DNA of 64,000 nt from Portunus trituberculatus (GCF_017591435.1 NC_059269.1:3882129-3946128); one strand, 5' to 3'; counted from the stretch's first letter, positions 23,643 through 50,157 are shown. Notes: a model not told the origin generated them from the letters alone. Translations and numbers: made by a program.

Positions 23643-23708
23643 CGCGCGTGCGCGTGTGTGTGTGCCTGCGTGCGTGCGTGAGTGCGTGTGCATGTGTTTG
23701 TGTCTGTG
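23571..23708. repeat. (GT)n tract with GC-alternating and degenerate end
   Basis: About 33 GT units, then alternating GTGCGCGCGTGCGCGTG and a decaying GTGC/GTGT edge. The tract starts inside the SINE anticodon loop. Confidence 0.95.
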
Positions 23709-26223
<2,515 letters not shown>

Positions 26224-26227
26224 GTGT

Positions 26228-26263
<36 letters not shown>
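26224..26263. repeat. (GT)n microsatellite
   Basis: About 19 GT units with one TA interruption, on the left border of a minus-strand SINE. Confidence 0.97.
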
Positions 26264-26266
<3 letters not shown>

Positions 26267-26274
26267 TTATGTTA

Positions 26275-26570
26275 TATAGCCTATAGTGCCTTTAGGTGTA
26301 CTTGAGTATGGGAAGCGCTGTCCAACTTCCACCCATAGCGGCACAGGCAATTTTATTTATAGTGGTACCCATATTAGGGTTCATATCACCAGTCAAGCGC
26401 ATCTTTGATGTAAGGCAATACACCTCTACCTAGAACCTGGGTACCATGGTGACATGTAGGTAACTTTAAACCACTCGACAAATGAAATAGTGTCAAGACG
26501 GCAGGCACTTCGTAGGATTCGAACCTACGCATGGACGTCTGCCATATCCCACGCCTGCCACCTTATCCAA
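26275..26570 (-). mobile_element. tRNA-derived SINE, second family
   Basis: On the minus strand a tRNA-like head (about 26570 down to 26501) has a perfect T-arm (GTAGG TTCGAAT CCTAC) and a long variable region before it. It is followed by a 220-bp body unrelated to the SINE at 57354, containing the phrases GTACCCAGGTTCTAGGTAGA and TATGGGTGGAAGTTGGACAG. The left boundary is approximate. From memory this body is common in crab and shrimp repeats, but I cannot name it. (GT)n tracts lie on both sides. Confidence 0.75.
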
Positions 26571-26574
26571 TGTG

Positions 26575-26645
<71 letters not shown>
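26571..26645. repeat. (GT)n microsatellite
   Basis: About 37 GT units with one C interruption near 26581, beginning right at the SINE head. Confidence 0.98.
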
Positions 26646-28439
<1,794 letters not shown>

Positions 28440-28460
28440 GCACACGCACACGCACACGCG

Positions 28461-28499
<39 letters not shown>

Positions 28500-28504
28500 A
28501 CACG
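28440..28504. repeat. Imperfect (AC)n microsatellite
   Basis: AC units with CGCAC/ATAC interruptions on the left side and an AAAC interruption on the right; an old, decaying tract. Confidence 0.93.
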
Positions 28505-28526
28505 GAGCACAAAACACAATCACACA

Positions 28527-28586
28527 CGATAGCCAGAGTCGAACTTCACTAACTGGACGGCCGACAATTGTACCGATACGCTGGAC
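28527..28586 (-). mobile_element. Possible tRNA-like SINE remnant
   Basis: Minus strand: an A-box-like AGCGTATCGGTACA and, about 30 bases on, a B-box-like AAGTTCGACTCTGG, at tRNA-like spacing. Stems are poor and no body shared with the other SINEs was found. This could be a decayed tRNA-derived element or chance. Confidence 0.35.
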
Positions 28587-29100
28587 AAAATTACACAAGT
28601 ACACAAAGAGCGAATACACAGCCGCACGCACTATTACACACACAAAGGAGGGAGGGATAAAAAAAAAAAAGAACAGTGAGTGCAACGAAATTGTTTTATG
28701 AGTGACCAACCTCACGCTCCACAGCTCCGCCCGGCTGTGTCGAGGAAAGGCGACCATCAGATTGTGAGTATTTATTGATGAACCAAGCATGGGAGAACCT
28801 CGCACGCTGGAGATCCACCGGGCAGCGAACTATAGATGAAAACCTGAAACCCGTGGGAGGGCCGAACACCGTGCCAAAAAGGTGCCATGCAAGAAAACTG
28901 TACCAAAAACAGACAAATCAAAACAGGAACAGTACCTAGGGGAGGAAAAGCAATGACACAAGCTTACCAGGGAAAAGGGAATGAAGGAGGGAGTCAGGCA
29001 GGGTGTGGGAAGCTGGTTAGGTCACTGTACCATAAGTGAAGCACGTAAGACGGCATTACATGATGCAGGAGAGCATTGTGCCAGGGGTCAATGAGTGAGG
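28587..29100. other. Unique spacer
   Basis: A-rich on the + strand at 28850-28990. No gene is recognised. Confidence 0.45.
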
Positions 29101-29104
29101 CTGG

Positions 29105-29140
<36 letters not shown>

Positions 29141-29190
29141 CGAGCAGGAAGGCGAGCAGGAAGGCAGGCTAAGGCAGGCAGAGGTAGGAT
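29101..29190. repeat. (GGCA)n tetranucleotide tract
   Basis: About ten pure GGCA units, then a decayed part built of GGCGAGCAGGAA-like units. Cys-Leu-Pro-Ala antisense frames are artefacts of it. Confidence 0.95.
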
Positions 29191-29872
<682 letters not shown>

Positions 29873-30157
29873 AAAATTTAGATTGGGAGAATGAAGAAAA
29901 AATGTACTGCGCTACTTTACCTGTCAGAGCGTGCTAAGGTGTATTGTTTTAAGTATTGCATTGTGTTCGATCACGTGTTCGATGAAAGGGATCTGTTTGA
30001 GTATATACTGTTTTGCTGCATTGTGGTGGTGTGATTACTGTTGGTGGTGCAGGGTGTGTTGCTGTGGTTAAGTTGCGTCACTGTGTTATGAGTTATTTCT
30101 CTCCATTAGTTTGAGTTCTGTGCGGGAAAGATAAATGTATATTAAATTTTGATGATT

Positions 30158-30282
<125 letters not shown>

Positions 30283-30498
30283 TTCTTTTGCAATGTGGCG
30301 TTTAAATAAAATTAAAATCGTGTTATTTTACTTTACATGGTAGAATAAATGTTTTTCATAATATTCACGTACTTACTAAAAAAAATCAACAAAGATATTA
30401 TTCCGATAAGAAGTACGTGATATTCGTCTTTTTCTGGTCTTTTGTTGTCATCTTCACAATGTTTCTTTTTCTTTCAAATTCCCTGTCTTTTACTTACT

Positions 30499-30600
<102 letters not shown>

Positions 30601-30666
30601 CCTAAACAGTTCATAATTCAATGCGTTACTATTTTCCTTAATTCAATGCGTTATCTTCAAGTTGTC

Positions 30667-34684
<4,018 letters not shown>

Positions 34685-36108
34685 CCTTTCCTTCTTGCTG
34701 GAAGTTTGCTCACATTCAGCCTTTTACCGTTCTTATCCTAAAAACTACTTTTCTATTGCTTCAATTTCTTGCCTATCAAAAAAGTATCTATCCTCAACAG
34801 GAAGATTCTTAAAGATGTCACTTCACAATCTTCCATCTGATCGAGTGGTGATCTTTTGGTTTTCCTTAATTAATCTTGTTCACCAAATTCTAGTGAATCA
34901 TTTGCTGTTGCTTAAGACATACCAAAGGCTTCCGAGAGTCTAGAAAAAAAAAAGATCTTCAAAGGACCCTCCTACGACGTATATCCTCTCTGCAACTTTA
35001 TTTAATTTTTCTTTGTGGTAAACTGCTGCTGTTCTTATCCTAGATCTATTATGTGGTGGTGGTCTGGCTTTTATCCTGTCACCCCACTCTCTTCCTATTA
35101 TTCATCGAAGATCTTTTAAGTTAAACATTTTCTTATCCACCCTAAACTTTTCCACGTTTTTTCATTGACGATCAACTCTGCAAAAACTAAACAGGTCACG
35201 CAGGAAAGCCAAAGCAAACTTAATATTTATTATTCAATGGCCCAGCAATGCCCCAGGAACTCAATTCCTATCAGTTCGACACAATCAAGTCAAGTATTTC
35301 CTTGTTTTGAATGACACTTCTGCCTCCATCTTCTACGCTGAACATCATCGGTCTTTCCTTTACTTATATAATATGAGGTTGAAACTTCGTTTCATCTCTA
35401 GGAAAAAAAAGAACTTCCATGAAATTAGGTGTTTTGAGTCGTCTGCAATAGTTTTTCTCACCTCTCCTCCTCCACAACTGCTATTTCTGTACAGGGGAGC
35501 TTATCCGTCCATGTATAGAGTATGTGTCAAATGTTTAAGGTGGAAAGAGGGGCGGTTTCACTCGAAGTATTATTTTTAGACGGGATTTAATAAAAAGTTC
35601 TTCGTCTCATCAACTCCTCTTATGACTGCCTCAGTCTCATTCTCACTGTCGCATTGTTTTATCTTCCGTTACTTTCATACCTACTGTTCTTCTGATCTTA
35701 CTTACTGCGTGCATCTCCTCCTACTGCTGCTTCACACTGAACTTTCTTCTTTTATCATATCCTTTTTCTGTCCATCTCTTTAATGCTGTTCTCAATCATT
35801 CATCTTTTTTTAGTAGACTCTGGAGCTCCCTGCCTGCTTTTTTTATTTTCACCTTCCTATGACTTGAGTTCATTTCAGAGGTAGATTTCTCGAGTTTCAT
35901 GAGATTTATCCCTATATATGGCCGATTCTTTTGACCCTGTTGGGGGACTAGCATCTCGGTGAGTTTTTTTTCAGTTAATATTTATGACCCTTGCTTGCCC
36001 TGTTTGCCTTTTAAACAAAAAAATATTAGTCCCAAGCACTTTAGTGGCGTCTTTTTAGTTAATATTTGTTGCCTTTGTCCGGTTCCCCACCTAAGCAAAA
36101 AAATATTA
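34685..36108 (+). pseudogene. Decayed LINE (non-LTR retrotransposon) reverse transcriptase fragment
   Basis: The whole stretch reads, in broken frames, as the second half of a LINE ORF2. In order: a CCTTCTTGCTGGAAG start (CW-type motif), an ILNRKILK-like segment near 34793, a VLSPTLFLLFI-DLL-like segment near 35080-35120, an RPCMEY-like segment near 35500, and an SLPA-F-PSYDL-like tail near 35825-35870, then the 3' UTR. Frames are broken by many indels and stops, and it is 5'-truncated. The expected catalytic YADD codons, which should follow the 35120 motif, are missing from the short interval before the LHFST-like sequence at 35150. I recognise the family from memory as very common in decapods but cannot name its clade; it is distinct from the fragment at 17842. 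Confidence 0.8.
35946..36108 (+). repeat. Tandem duplication of the LINE 3' end (about 81 bp x 2)
   Basis: Unit 1 (35946-36027) and unit 2 (36028-36108) share the layout AGCA...GTGAG/GTGGCG, T-run, AGTTAATATTT, a TTGCC-rich middle and a final AAGCAAAAAAATATTA/AAACAAAAAAATATTA. They differ by numerous substitutions, so the duplication is old. Confidence 0.7.
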
Positions 36109-36229
36109 AAGAATAATTTTTAGTTTATTATATGAAAGACAAAATAAGAATATTGAACAATCTATAAGAGAGTAAGTATATTGCGTTAGGTAGAGACTGA
36201 TAGATAGGTCTCGTTTCTTTTTTATTACT

Positions 36230-36391
36230 AATACCAAGTGGTCTTTTTACGGGAATTTATGGGCGAAGGGAGGTACCTTTTTGTGTTACCTCCTATCTCA
36301 AACCCCGAGTAAGGAAGCCCAATTCGAACCCGTTCGCTTGGAGACCCCTCGGACCCCAAAGCACGCATGGTTCCACTGTACCACGGGATGT
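36230..36391 (-). mobile_element. tRNA-derived SINE, third family
   Basis: On the minus strand a tRNA-like head (about 36391 down to 36312) has an A-box CGTGGTACAGTGG and a B-box GGGTTCGAATTGG separated by an unusually long middle, as in tRNAs with a long variable arm. A short body follows, ending near GTAAAAAGAC. It lies about 120 bp past the LINE tail in the opposite orientation and, unlike the other SINEs here, is not bordered by (AC)n. The body end is approximate. Confidence 0.6.
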
Positions 36392-37304
36392 TTAAATACA
36401 GCATCTTGTTGAGATGATAGGAGGAGAACTATTTTTAAAAATTGCCTTAGTTTCCAAGAATCTACATTTTCATGGATGGTGACACTAACAATTAACCTGT
36501 ATTCTCTCTCAATAGTGTGATGATGGAAGAATTATATCACCAGTCAGTCTTCCGAATTGGACTAGCATCACCAATGGAGAAAGTTGGTCTCCAGTGGCTG
36601 AGGAAACTGGTGTGATCAGCTTCCCAAGTTCCGTGCACCACTGAAGATGGGACAAAAGTGCTCGCCTCGGACTGGATTTTGATTGTTTTTCCTGTACCAA
36701 TTAGACGGACAATATCTCACCTCACTGCGACTAGAGAAAGCAAGTTGAGGCCCCCACCTCACTAAGACGGCAGAAAGTGGCCCCGTAATGGCCTAAAAAA
36801 TTGTATTTAGAGTAAGCCAAAAAAAAAAAATACTTGAAAAACGTGACAAAACTTTTTTTTATTTTTACATATTGGTTACCCTACTACAGAATCTCCGGAG
36901 AGTCTATGGAGTATTTTCGACTTTCGTACAGTTTTTTTTTTACGCCATTTGGGGGGCCCTTCGGTGTCGTCTCATTAGGGGAGGGGAAGTTGATGCTGCG
37001 TGTAATTTGTACAGGGAATATAAGGAAGACAGCACAGAAAGAAGGCGAGGTTGGTGCCTGCACTGACCCAAGGATTTTTCTACTTCTGTAGCTGTAACTT
37101 AGAGTAGTTATATTAATATTATACACTTAAAATGATAATGACTATACACAATGATACGTCCCATACATCATTCAAAAGAAAGTAACATAGTAATCATGAT
37201 GGTAGTATATATCACTAATAGTTTTGCTATAATGTACCAACAACTAGCAAGCATATTTGAAACTTTAGAAGTAGGGCTAACACTTCAGAAAAAAAAATTA
37301 TATT
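36392..37304. other. AT-rich unique DNA
   Basis: No gene recognised. Confidence 0.5.
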
Positions 37305-37430
37305 AATTCCTTAGTATATTATATACTTTGTTACTCTCCTTGATCCGTCTGTCCTAAGACGTGTCACTAATTCCTTAGTATTTATATTTTTGTTCCTCTC
37401 CTTGATCCGTCTGTCCTAAGGCGTATCACT
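37305..37430. repeat. Tandem duplication, 64 + 62 bp
   Basis: Unit 1 (37305-37368) and unit 2 (37369-37430) both run AATTCCTTAGTAT ... CTCTCCTTGATCCGTCTGTCCTAAG-CGT-TCACT with only a few differences, lying head to tail with no spacer. Confidence 0.93.
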
Positions 37431-38145
37431 ATCGCCACTATCATCAGACATTGCTGGATGTGGCATAAACATATAAATCGGTTGTATCTAACGTCTAATA
37501 AACTTATTACAAGAAAAATATATTTAAATTATTATTAACATTTGGTATTACAGACTGGCTGATTTAATACGATTCATGACAAACTGAAAGTTTGTCTGTT
37601 CTCTTATATATTTAAGAATAACTTAACCGACTAGACAACCATATTTTGAAACACTACTGCCTCCTTATACGGAATGTACTGATCCTGTAGCTGGTCGGGC
37701 ACCAGTGACTCCATTGCAATCTCTTTCAAGAAAAATATTCAAATTCATCAAAAAGTAAAACGAGCGTCAGGTCTTCTGTTGATAATTAAGTTTAATAATG
37801 AACTTTAATTCTTTTAAATGAGTTAGTTACTTTAAAACAGATACAATTAAAATAAATATCCGTCCTGTTTATATTATATTTCAAGAAATCCGCGCTGGAT
37901 AATATTTCATATTGGGCAAGTTTGATAATCATATAAGAGAAATGAGTAACCAGTGGAAACAAACAAGGATTAATGCAAATTAGAAATAAATGAGGTAAAT
38001 AAAAAATCTAGATTTAAAAATCGATCTAAACAAGTAATTAAAATAATAAATTGATTTAATTTATCTATCTACTTATCTTAAATAAATATCATAATTATAT
38101 TTTTCAAAGAAAATCCACCTCACGCAGAGCCAGAAGGAGAGAGAC
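37431..38145. other. AT-rich unique DNA
   Basis: Very AT-rich, particularly 37780-38110. No gene is recognised. Confidence 0.5.
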
Positions 38146-38736
38146 ATGATAGCTTTTAGCGGACAAAAGAAAACTTACATAGATTGTTATGCATTTTCTT
38201 TCCTAGTTTCCGTCCGTGAAGAATGTTTTATCGAGCTGTCTAACAAGGATGTCCCTCAGACCTCTTTGCAAACATATTTTAATTACTTGCGTCTGTTAGG
38301 AGTCGTCGTTGCGAAAAATTACAAGGACATGTGGTTGAGTATGTTAGAATTGCTTGCTATTCTTATAAGCGTCGTGTTTTTTTTCCTTCTCGCATCGAAT
38401 CAATTACTAGCTGTTCTGAGCTTTTTTCCTGTGTATCATTGGCCCATTATTGCCATCGAAGCGTCTACTTTTTTGGTTCAAACACTATTTTCTGCTGTTC
38501 TGCAACTCTTCCCTGGAGGGTGGAGAGAAACCTGCCGTGGGCTAAGACAGTTACACTTTAGTATATTAAATTATATTGGAGAAAGCTTTTTTTTTTTGTT
38601 GCCACTTCTTATAAGAAACGTTCTTCTGTGCATTTTAATATTTCATAAAGGGTCTGGTATATTTCATACATTCAGTAAAAATACCCAATGGAAAAAAGGT
38701 TGTCTACTAAGTGTTAATATGCAAACGCTTTCTTAA
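38146..38736 (+). CDS. Unassigned 196-codon hydrophobic open frame
   Basis: This is the longest frame in the window not made of a simple repeat. Residues about 64-94, 100-122 and 138-166 are strongly hydrophobic and would suit three membrane segments. Between them is a Cys/Arg-containing stretch (PGGWRETCRGLRQ) that would lie outside the membrane. A pyrimidine-rich acceptor-like TTTTCTTTCCTAG ends at 38206, so an exon could start at residue 21 rather than at the ATG. No family is recognised. T-rich DNA favours Phe/Leu/Ile frames by chance, there is a poly-T run at 38588, and no donor or partner exon was found. It could equally be non-coding or a decayed gene. Confidence 0.25.
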   Translation: MIAFSGQKKTYIDCYAFSFLVSVREECFIELSNKDVPQTSLQTYFNYLRLLGVVVAKNYKDMWLSMLELLAILISVVFFFLLASNQLLAVLSFFPVYHWPIIAIEASTFLVQTLFSAVLQLFPGGWRETCRGLRQLHFSILNYIGESFFFLLPLLIRNVLLCILIFHKGSGIFHTFSKNTQWKKGCLLSVNMQTLS

Positions 38737-40082
38737 AACGTGTGTAATAACTGATGTTAGCTAAACCCGCATGGAGAAAACAGATAATTAGTGTGCAGAC
38801 CCTGCGGGAAGCCAGTATTTTTGCTCTTGAATTACAAAGCCTTGAGTTAAACAAGTTATCCAGTGTCGTATTCTACACTGTTTTAGTACTCAAAGAAATC
38901 ACGAGACGGCAAGAAGCCTTGGGTGGAGAAAGCTAGTCGAGGTCTAAGTCGTGTTCGTAAGTGGTCGATGAGTGGTGAATGAACTATTTCTTTACTTCTT
39001 AACTCCTTGCAAGTCAAACTCCCAGAAACAGGTTAATTTCATGGAGAGAGTCAGTCGGTCTTACATAGTCACCAATTCATAGCCTACCTCTCCTGACTTT
39101 TTTTGTTTTTTTTGTTTCATCACTACTCGGTAAAGATTTCAGGTTGGGCACATAGACAACCGCTAACATGTCTAACGACATTGATTTACTACTCATGTTG
39201 GCACTATCGTGAGTGACATTTAAGTTTTCGTGGATACTCGGCAATATTAAAATCACTTCCCTCCGAGCTGACCATTTTTCCCGTCTTACACTTATCGCTC
39301 AATGCATATTAGCATATTGTATTAGCGCTGTAAATGAATGGCTGCAATAGAAGTACGGATCTTACACAATTTCCTTAAGTCAAACCAAAAGATCCCTAAT
39401 TAATTCTTGAATCCTGAGAGTCTGTATCAGACACTGAGATCAGAGCGACTAGAGCTTTCTCACCTAACTTTGTTTTCTTTTTAGGGAAATCGTTTGCATT
39501 TCTTTTTGAAACCCTGATTTGCATCTTCTATCTTGCATGCTTTTCCACGTAGAAAAATTTATATGCAACGTTTGTTATCAGAGTTTGATATACTTTTGAC
39601 ATCATATCACGTCATACATAAAGGAACATATGCAACTATCTTTTAAAAAATTATGTTTTGATGGTACGTTTCATGAAGCAGGAAGAGATGAGAAAGCTAA
39701 TGGAAGATAACAATACGTCGGGCGTGAAACCGGTAAGATTAGATAATATTACGAGTTGAAATTACTTTGTGAATGGATCAAAACACTACAATAGAGACTG
39801 CTGAGGGTTGCTTCTTTTAAAAGAGCTTTTTGCTGTGCTTTTTTTTTTTTTTTAAATAAGCATGCACTGAGGACATTCATTGGCCACCTTTCACGCTTTT
39901 CACAATAACAAGCAAAAAACCACTCAAGACTTAATCGCCAATAACCTTAAATAACTGCCCACGTAAAACATTCTCGACAGTTCTCACACTAAGTCTGATA
40001 GTCGCACAATAAGTCTGAGAGTCGCTGAGGTACAGCGAGGGGCCTTCACGTTCATTTTACACTTTAGGACTCATCATGAATG
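38737..40082. other. AT-rich unique DNA
   Basis: No gene recognised. At 39985-40024 the 20-base phrase CACACTAAGTCTGATAGTCG is repeated directly head to tail with three differences. Confidence 0.5.
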
Positions 40083-40125
40083 CTTGAAGGCTACAAGGGG
40101 CCCCCCCCCACTTGTAGCCTTCAAG
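40083..40125. repeat. Perfect 15-bp inverted repeat with C9 loop
   Basis: CTTGAAGGCTACAAG (40083-40097) is followed by a 13-base loop (GGG, nine C, A) and then CTTGTAGCCTTCAAG (40111-40125), its exact reverse complement. No U-tract follows on either strand, and flanks show no longer terminal repeats. Confidence 0.92.

Positions 40126-45832
<5,707 letters not shown>

Positions 45833-45882
<50 letters not shown>
45833..45882. repeat. (GT)n microsatellite
   Basis: About 25 GT units, on the left of a short dispersed element. Confidence 0.97.
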
Positions 45883-45884
<2 letters not shown>

Positions 45885-45942
45885 ACCTAGTTGTATTTTA
45901 CAGGATTCGAGTGGGGCTCATAGTGTTCTGTCTCCATGTCTC

Positions 45943-45943
<1 letters not shown>
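45883..45943. mobile_element. Short dispersed element between (GT)n tracts
   Basis: A 61-base unit beginning TTACCTAGTTGTATTTTACA, with a B-box-like GGATTCGAGTGG and the phrase GCTCATAGTGTTCTGTCTCC. From memory it resembles a short repeat found widely next to GT tracts in decapods. The sense strand is uncertain, and a tRNA origin is only hinted at by the B-box-like motif. Confidence 0.55.

Positions 45944-46005
<62 letters not shown>
45944..46005. repeat. (GT)n microsatellite
   Basis: About 31 GT units on the right of the short element. Confidence 0.97.
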
Positions 46006-46006
<1 letters not shown>

Positions 46007-46052
46007 ATGTTTCGTGTGATAATCTACTTCTCAAATCTTGTGTATCTACGCG

Positions 46053-47121
<1,069 letters not shown>

Positions 47122-47157
<36 letters not shown>
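47122..47157. repeat. (AC)n microsatellite
   Basis: About 18 AC units. Confidence 0.97.
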
Positions 47158-47158
<1 letters not shown>

Positions 47159-47256
47159 CACAGCATCCGTGTACTAATACCGCAAGAAGCCGATGCCCTC
47201 AACTCATGTCAAATTGTTCCTCTGCATGTACTTCTTTCTGTTTTTCTTCTCCTTTC

Positions 47257-47384
47257 TCCTCCTCCTCCTCCTCCTCCTCCTCCTCCTCCTCCTCCTCCTC
47301 CTCCTCCTCCTCCTCCTCCTCCTCCTCCTCCTCCTCCTCCTCCTCCTCCTCCTTATTCTTCTCCTCCTCCTTCTCCTCCTGCTC
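47257..47384. repeat. (CCT)n microsatellite
   Basis: About 32 pure CCT units to 47353, then a decayed CTT/CCT edge. Poly-Ser, poly-Leu and poly-Arg frames are artefacts. Confidence 0.97.
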
Positions 47385-47934
47385 TTACACGCATACCACG
47401 TCACGCTACATTACAGCACACTGCATCACTCTCCCTTCAGTAACACGTAACACTCTCGTCATGGTATTACACCTCAACCAATTCGCCTCAGAGTTAATCC
47501 CAGCCAGTACTGCACGCCGCCGTAACTTACACGCTACCCTAGAGGCGATAATCAGGAGCAACACCACACGTTATCTATATGTCTCTTAATAGTTACTGCA
47601 GCGCACATCATCACACGGGGCTATAAGTGTCTGTATATCAACACCAGAGGAATATGAATAATGTAAGGTAGTAAACATTCATAGGTAGCGAATCATGAAG
47701 TACTCTTATTTTACCTCCACGTATAGGCAGCATAGAGCATTACCTTTAATTAAGTAACCTTGCGAGAGTACTGTAAGGTAAGACACGCGCCAAAACACAC
47801 CGCAAATAACCGTAACCTACCATAGCACAGTACGCAATACAGTACACGCTACAAACATCGTATTACGTAGAACACAATGTCAAGAGATACAAACAAACAC
47901 CACAATAACCACAGCAACAGCCACAGAAACAACG

Positions 47935-47936
<2 letters not shown>
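47385..47936. other. A/C-rich unique spacer
   Basis: C/A-biased with repeated short phrases such as ACACGCTAC and TACGTA-like words. No gene is recognised. Confidence 0.45.

Positions 47937-47994
<58 letters not shown>
47937..47994. repeat. (AC)n microsatellite
   Basis: About 29 uninterrupted AC units, followed by a C-rich spacer to about 48180. Confidence 0.98.
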
Positions 47995-47999
<5 letters not shown>

Positions 48000-48364
48000 G
48001 CTTCCCCCACAAAAATGCATTATCCTCTCATCTCTGCAACGCCCACATTCCCACTCCCACGCACACCACACCCATTCCTCACACCTACGTACACCCGTCT
48101 ACGTAACCCACACACCAGACCACGCCCCTGCTCCTCCCTCAACGCGACACACTCTGTACTCTCCAATCTTGCGTCTGCACTTTGGCCGGATAGAATACAC
48201 CATGAGAGAGGAGAGAGAAGGGAAAAAAGGTGGAGATAAAATAAAATTAATTTGTTTTTTTAAGGAAAAGGGGGGAGGGGAATGAATTGCAAATGGAGAG
48301 GAGAATGGAAGGAGGGGACATGGAGGGAGGAAAGGAGGGAAAAAAGTGCTAGATGCCAGGGTAC

Positions 48365-48408
48365 AGGAGGAGGAGGAGGAGGAGGAGGAGGAGGAGGAGG
48401 AGGAGGAC
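48365..48408. repeat. (AGG)n microsatellite
   Basis: About 14 AGG units inside a purine-rich stretch from 48200 to 48420. Confidence 0.97.
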
Positions 48409-48509
48409 GTGATGGTACAAGAGGAATCAGTGTACTATCAACTAATAAAAAAAAGCAGATTCATTGATAAATTAAGACTTGTTATCTCACGTGTTGCTCA
48501 ATTTTTTAC

Positions 48510-48511
<2 letters not shown>

Positions 48512-48561
<50 letters not shown>
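48512..48561. repeat. (GT)n microsatellite
   Basis: About 25 GT units. Confidence 0.97.
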
Positions 48562-48563
<2 letters not shown>

Positions 48564-48700
48564 CAAAAGTGTTTCTCTTATCAGATTGTTGGTGTAATTA
48601 TAGTTACCTCTCTTCTTATCGTGTTCTCTTTGTCTTTTTTATCTTTCTCTTTCTTGCTGTGTATTTTTTTTTTTATCCTCACTTCGTTTTTTCCTTCTGT

Positions 48701-48874
<174 letters not shown>

Positions 48875-49070
48875 TGTGCTTTGCCATCGAGATAATCTTA
48901 TGGTTCTTTTTTCCTCTCTCATTTATTATTCTTGCTTGCCTTTCTAGTTTTTGTCTCACGCTGAACTTCCTGTAAAAACTTTCTCCCAATCTATTTCTAT
49001 ATACTTAAGAATAATTGTTTTTTTTTCCCTTTTTGCTGACAGCTCTCGTGTTGTCTTGCTTATTATGTCT

Positions 49071-49288
49071 GCCTGCCTGCCTGTCTATCTGTCTGTCTGG
49101 CTGTCTATTTTCACTTCACTACCTTTATAATGTCACTTTATCGAAGTGTCTCATTGTCTTTATATATTTATCTATTTTTGTCTCTCCGTCGTCTGTATCA
49201 ATCAGTCTCCGTCTGTTTGTTAGTTCGCTATATGTCTGTCTGTCTGTCTTTTAGTTGGATAGTTAGTTCGTCAGACAGTTCGACATTC

Positions 49289-49359
<71 letters not shown>
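49071..49359. repeat. (CTGT/CTGC)n clusters ending in (CT)n
   Basis: Short CTGC/CTGT tetranucleotide runs at 49071-49108 and 49235-49252, a purer (CTGT)n at about 49289-49325, then (CT)n to 49359. The intervening DNA is full of decayed CTGT words. Confidence 0.92.
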
Positions 49360-49360
<1 letters not shown>

Positions 49361-49944
49361 GTTAGCTTTCCAGTGATGAAATTTTTATACTCACACTCCT
49401 TCGAACTTTCCATTACAGAATTAGTTTTTTTTTATTCCTTGCTGACCTCTAACTCTTGATAATGAATTTTTTTTTCTTGCATTAAAAAATATTACTGTTT
49501 TCTATTGCACTTCTTCCCTTATTCTTTTTTCTTTACCTGACTTAGAATAGCATTTTTTTCTTTATGGTTTTCTTCACATAAGATCGCCATACGTCACGTG
49601 CACCCCAAGACACCTTCTTTCTATTCTCCAGTGACATTTTTTTTTCTTTCGAGTGATAAAGTTTCTCTACCTTTGTTGTCCTTTATGGAACACACAGAGG
49701 AGGGTAGGAATTTCTGAAACTTTTCTTCATTCTTCCATTCTGTCGCACTTTCTATTTATTTGTCTCTCTGCGTCTTTGTTTCTTTATTTGCCCTCTGAAT
49801 CTTTTACTTACTCTGTTGGTGTTTGTCCGTGTGTCTTTCAGTCTCTCTCTTTTTGTTTGTTATTGTTATTTGTCTCTCCTTATGTTTGTTCATTCATTTG
49901 TCTATTTGCCGTCAATCAGTCATATTTATTGTATTTACATTATT

Positions 49945-49946
<2 letters not shown>
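49360..49946. other. T-rich spacer
   Basis: T-rich pyrimidine-biased DNA with scattered GTCT words. No gene is recognised. Confidence 0.5.
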
Positions 49947-50017
<71 letters not shown>

Positions 50018-50026
50018 CTCTCTCTA
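49947..50026. repeat. (CT)n microsatellite
   Basis: About 34 CT units, one GA interruption at 50015-50016, then a few more. Confidence 0.98.
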
Positions 50027-50094
50027 TAAAATCACAAAACTCTACATAAATATAAAATCACAATTCAACTCACACACATCCTGCACACACATCA

Positions 50095-50098
<4 letters not shown>

Positions 50099-50155
<57 letters not shown>
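50099..50155. repeat. (AC)n microsatellite
   Basis: About 28 AC units with a degenerate left edge from 50070. Confidence 0.97.
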
Positions 50156-50157
<2 letters not shown>

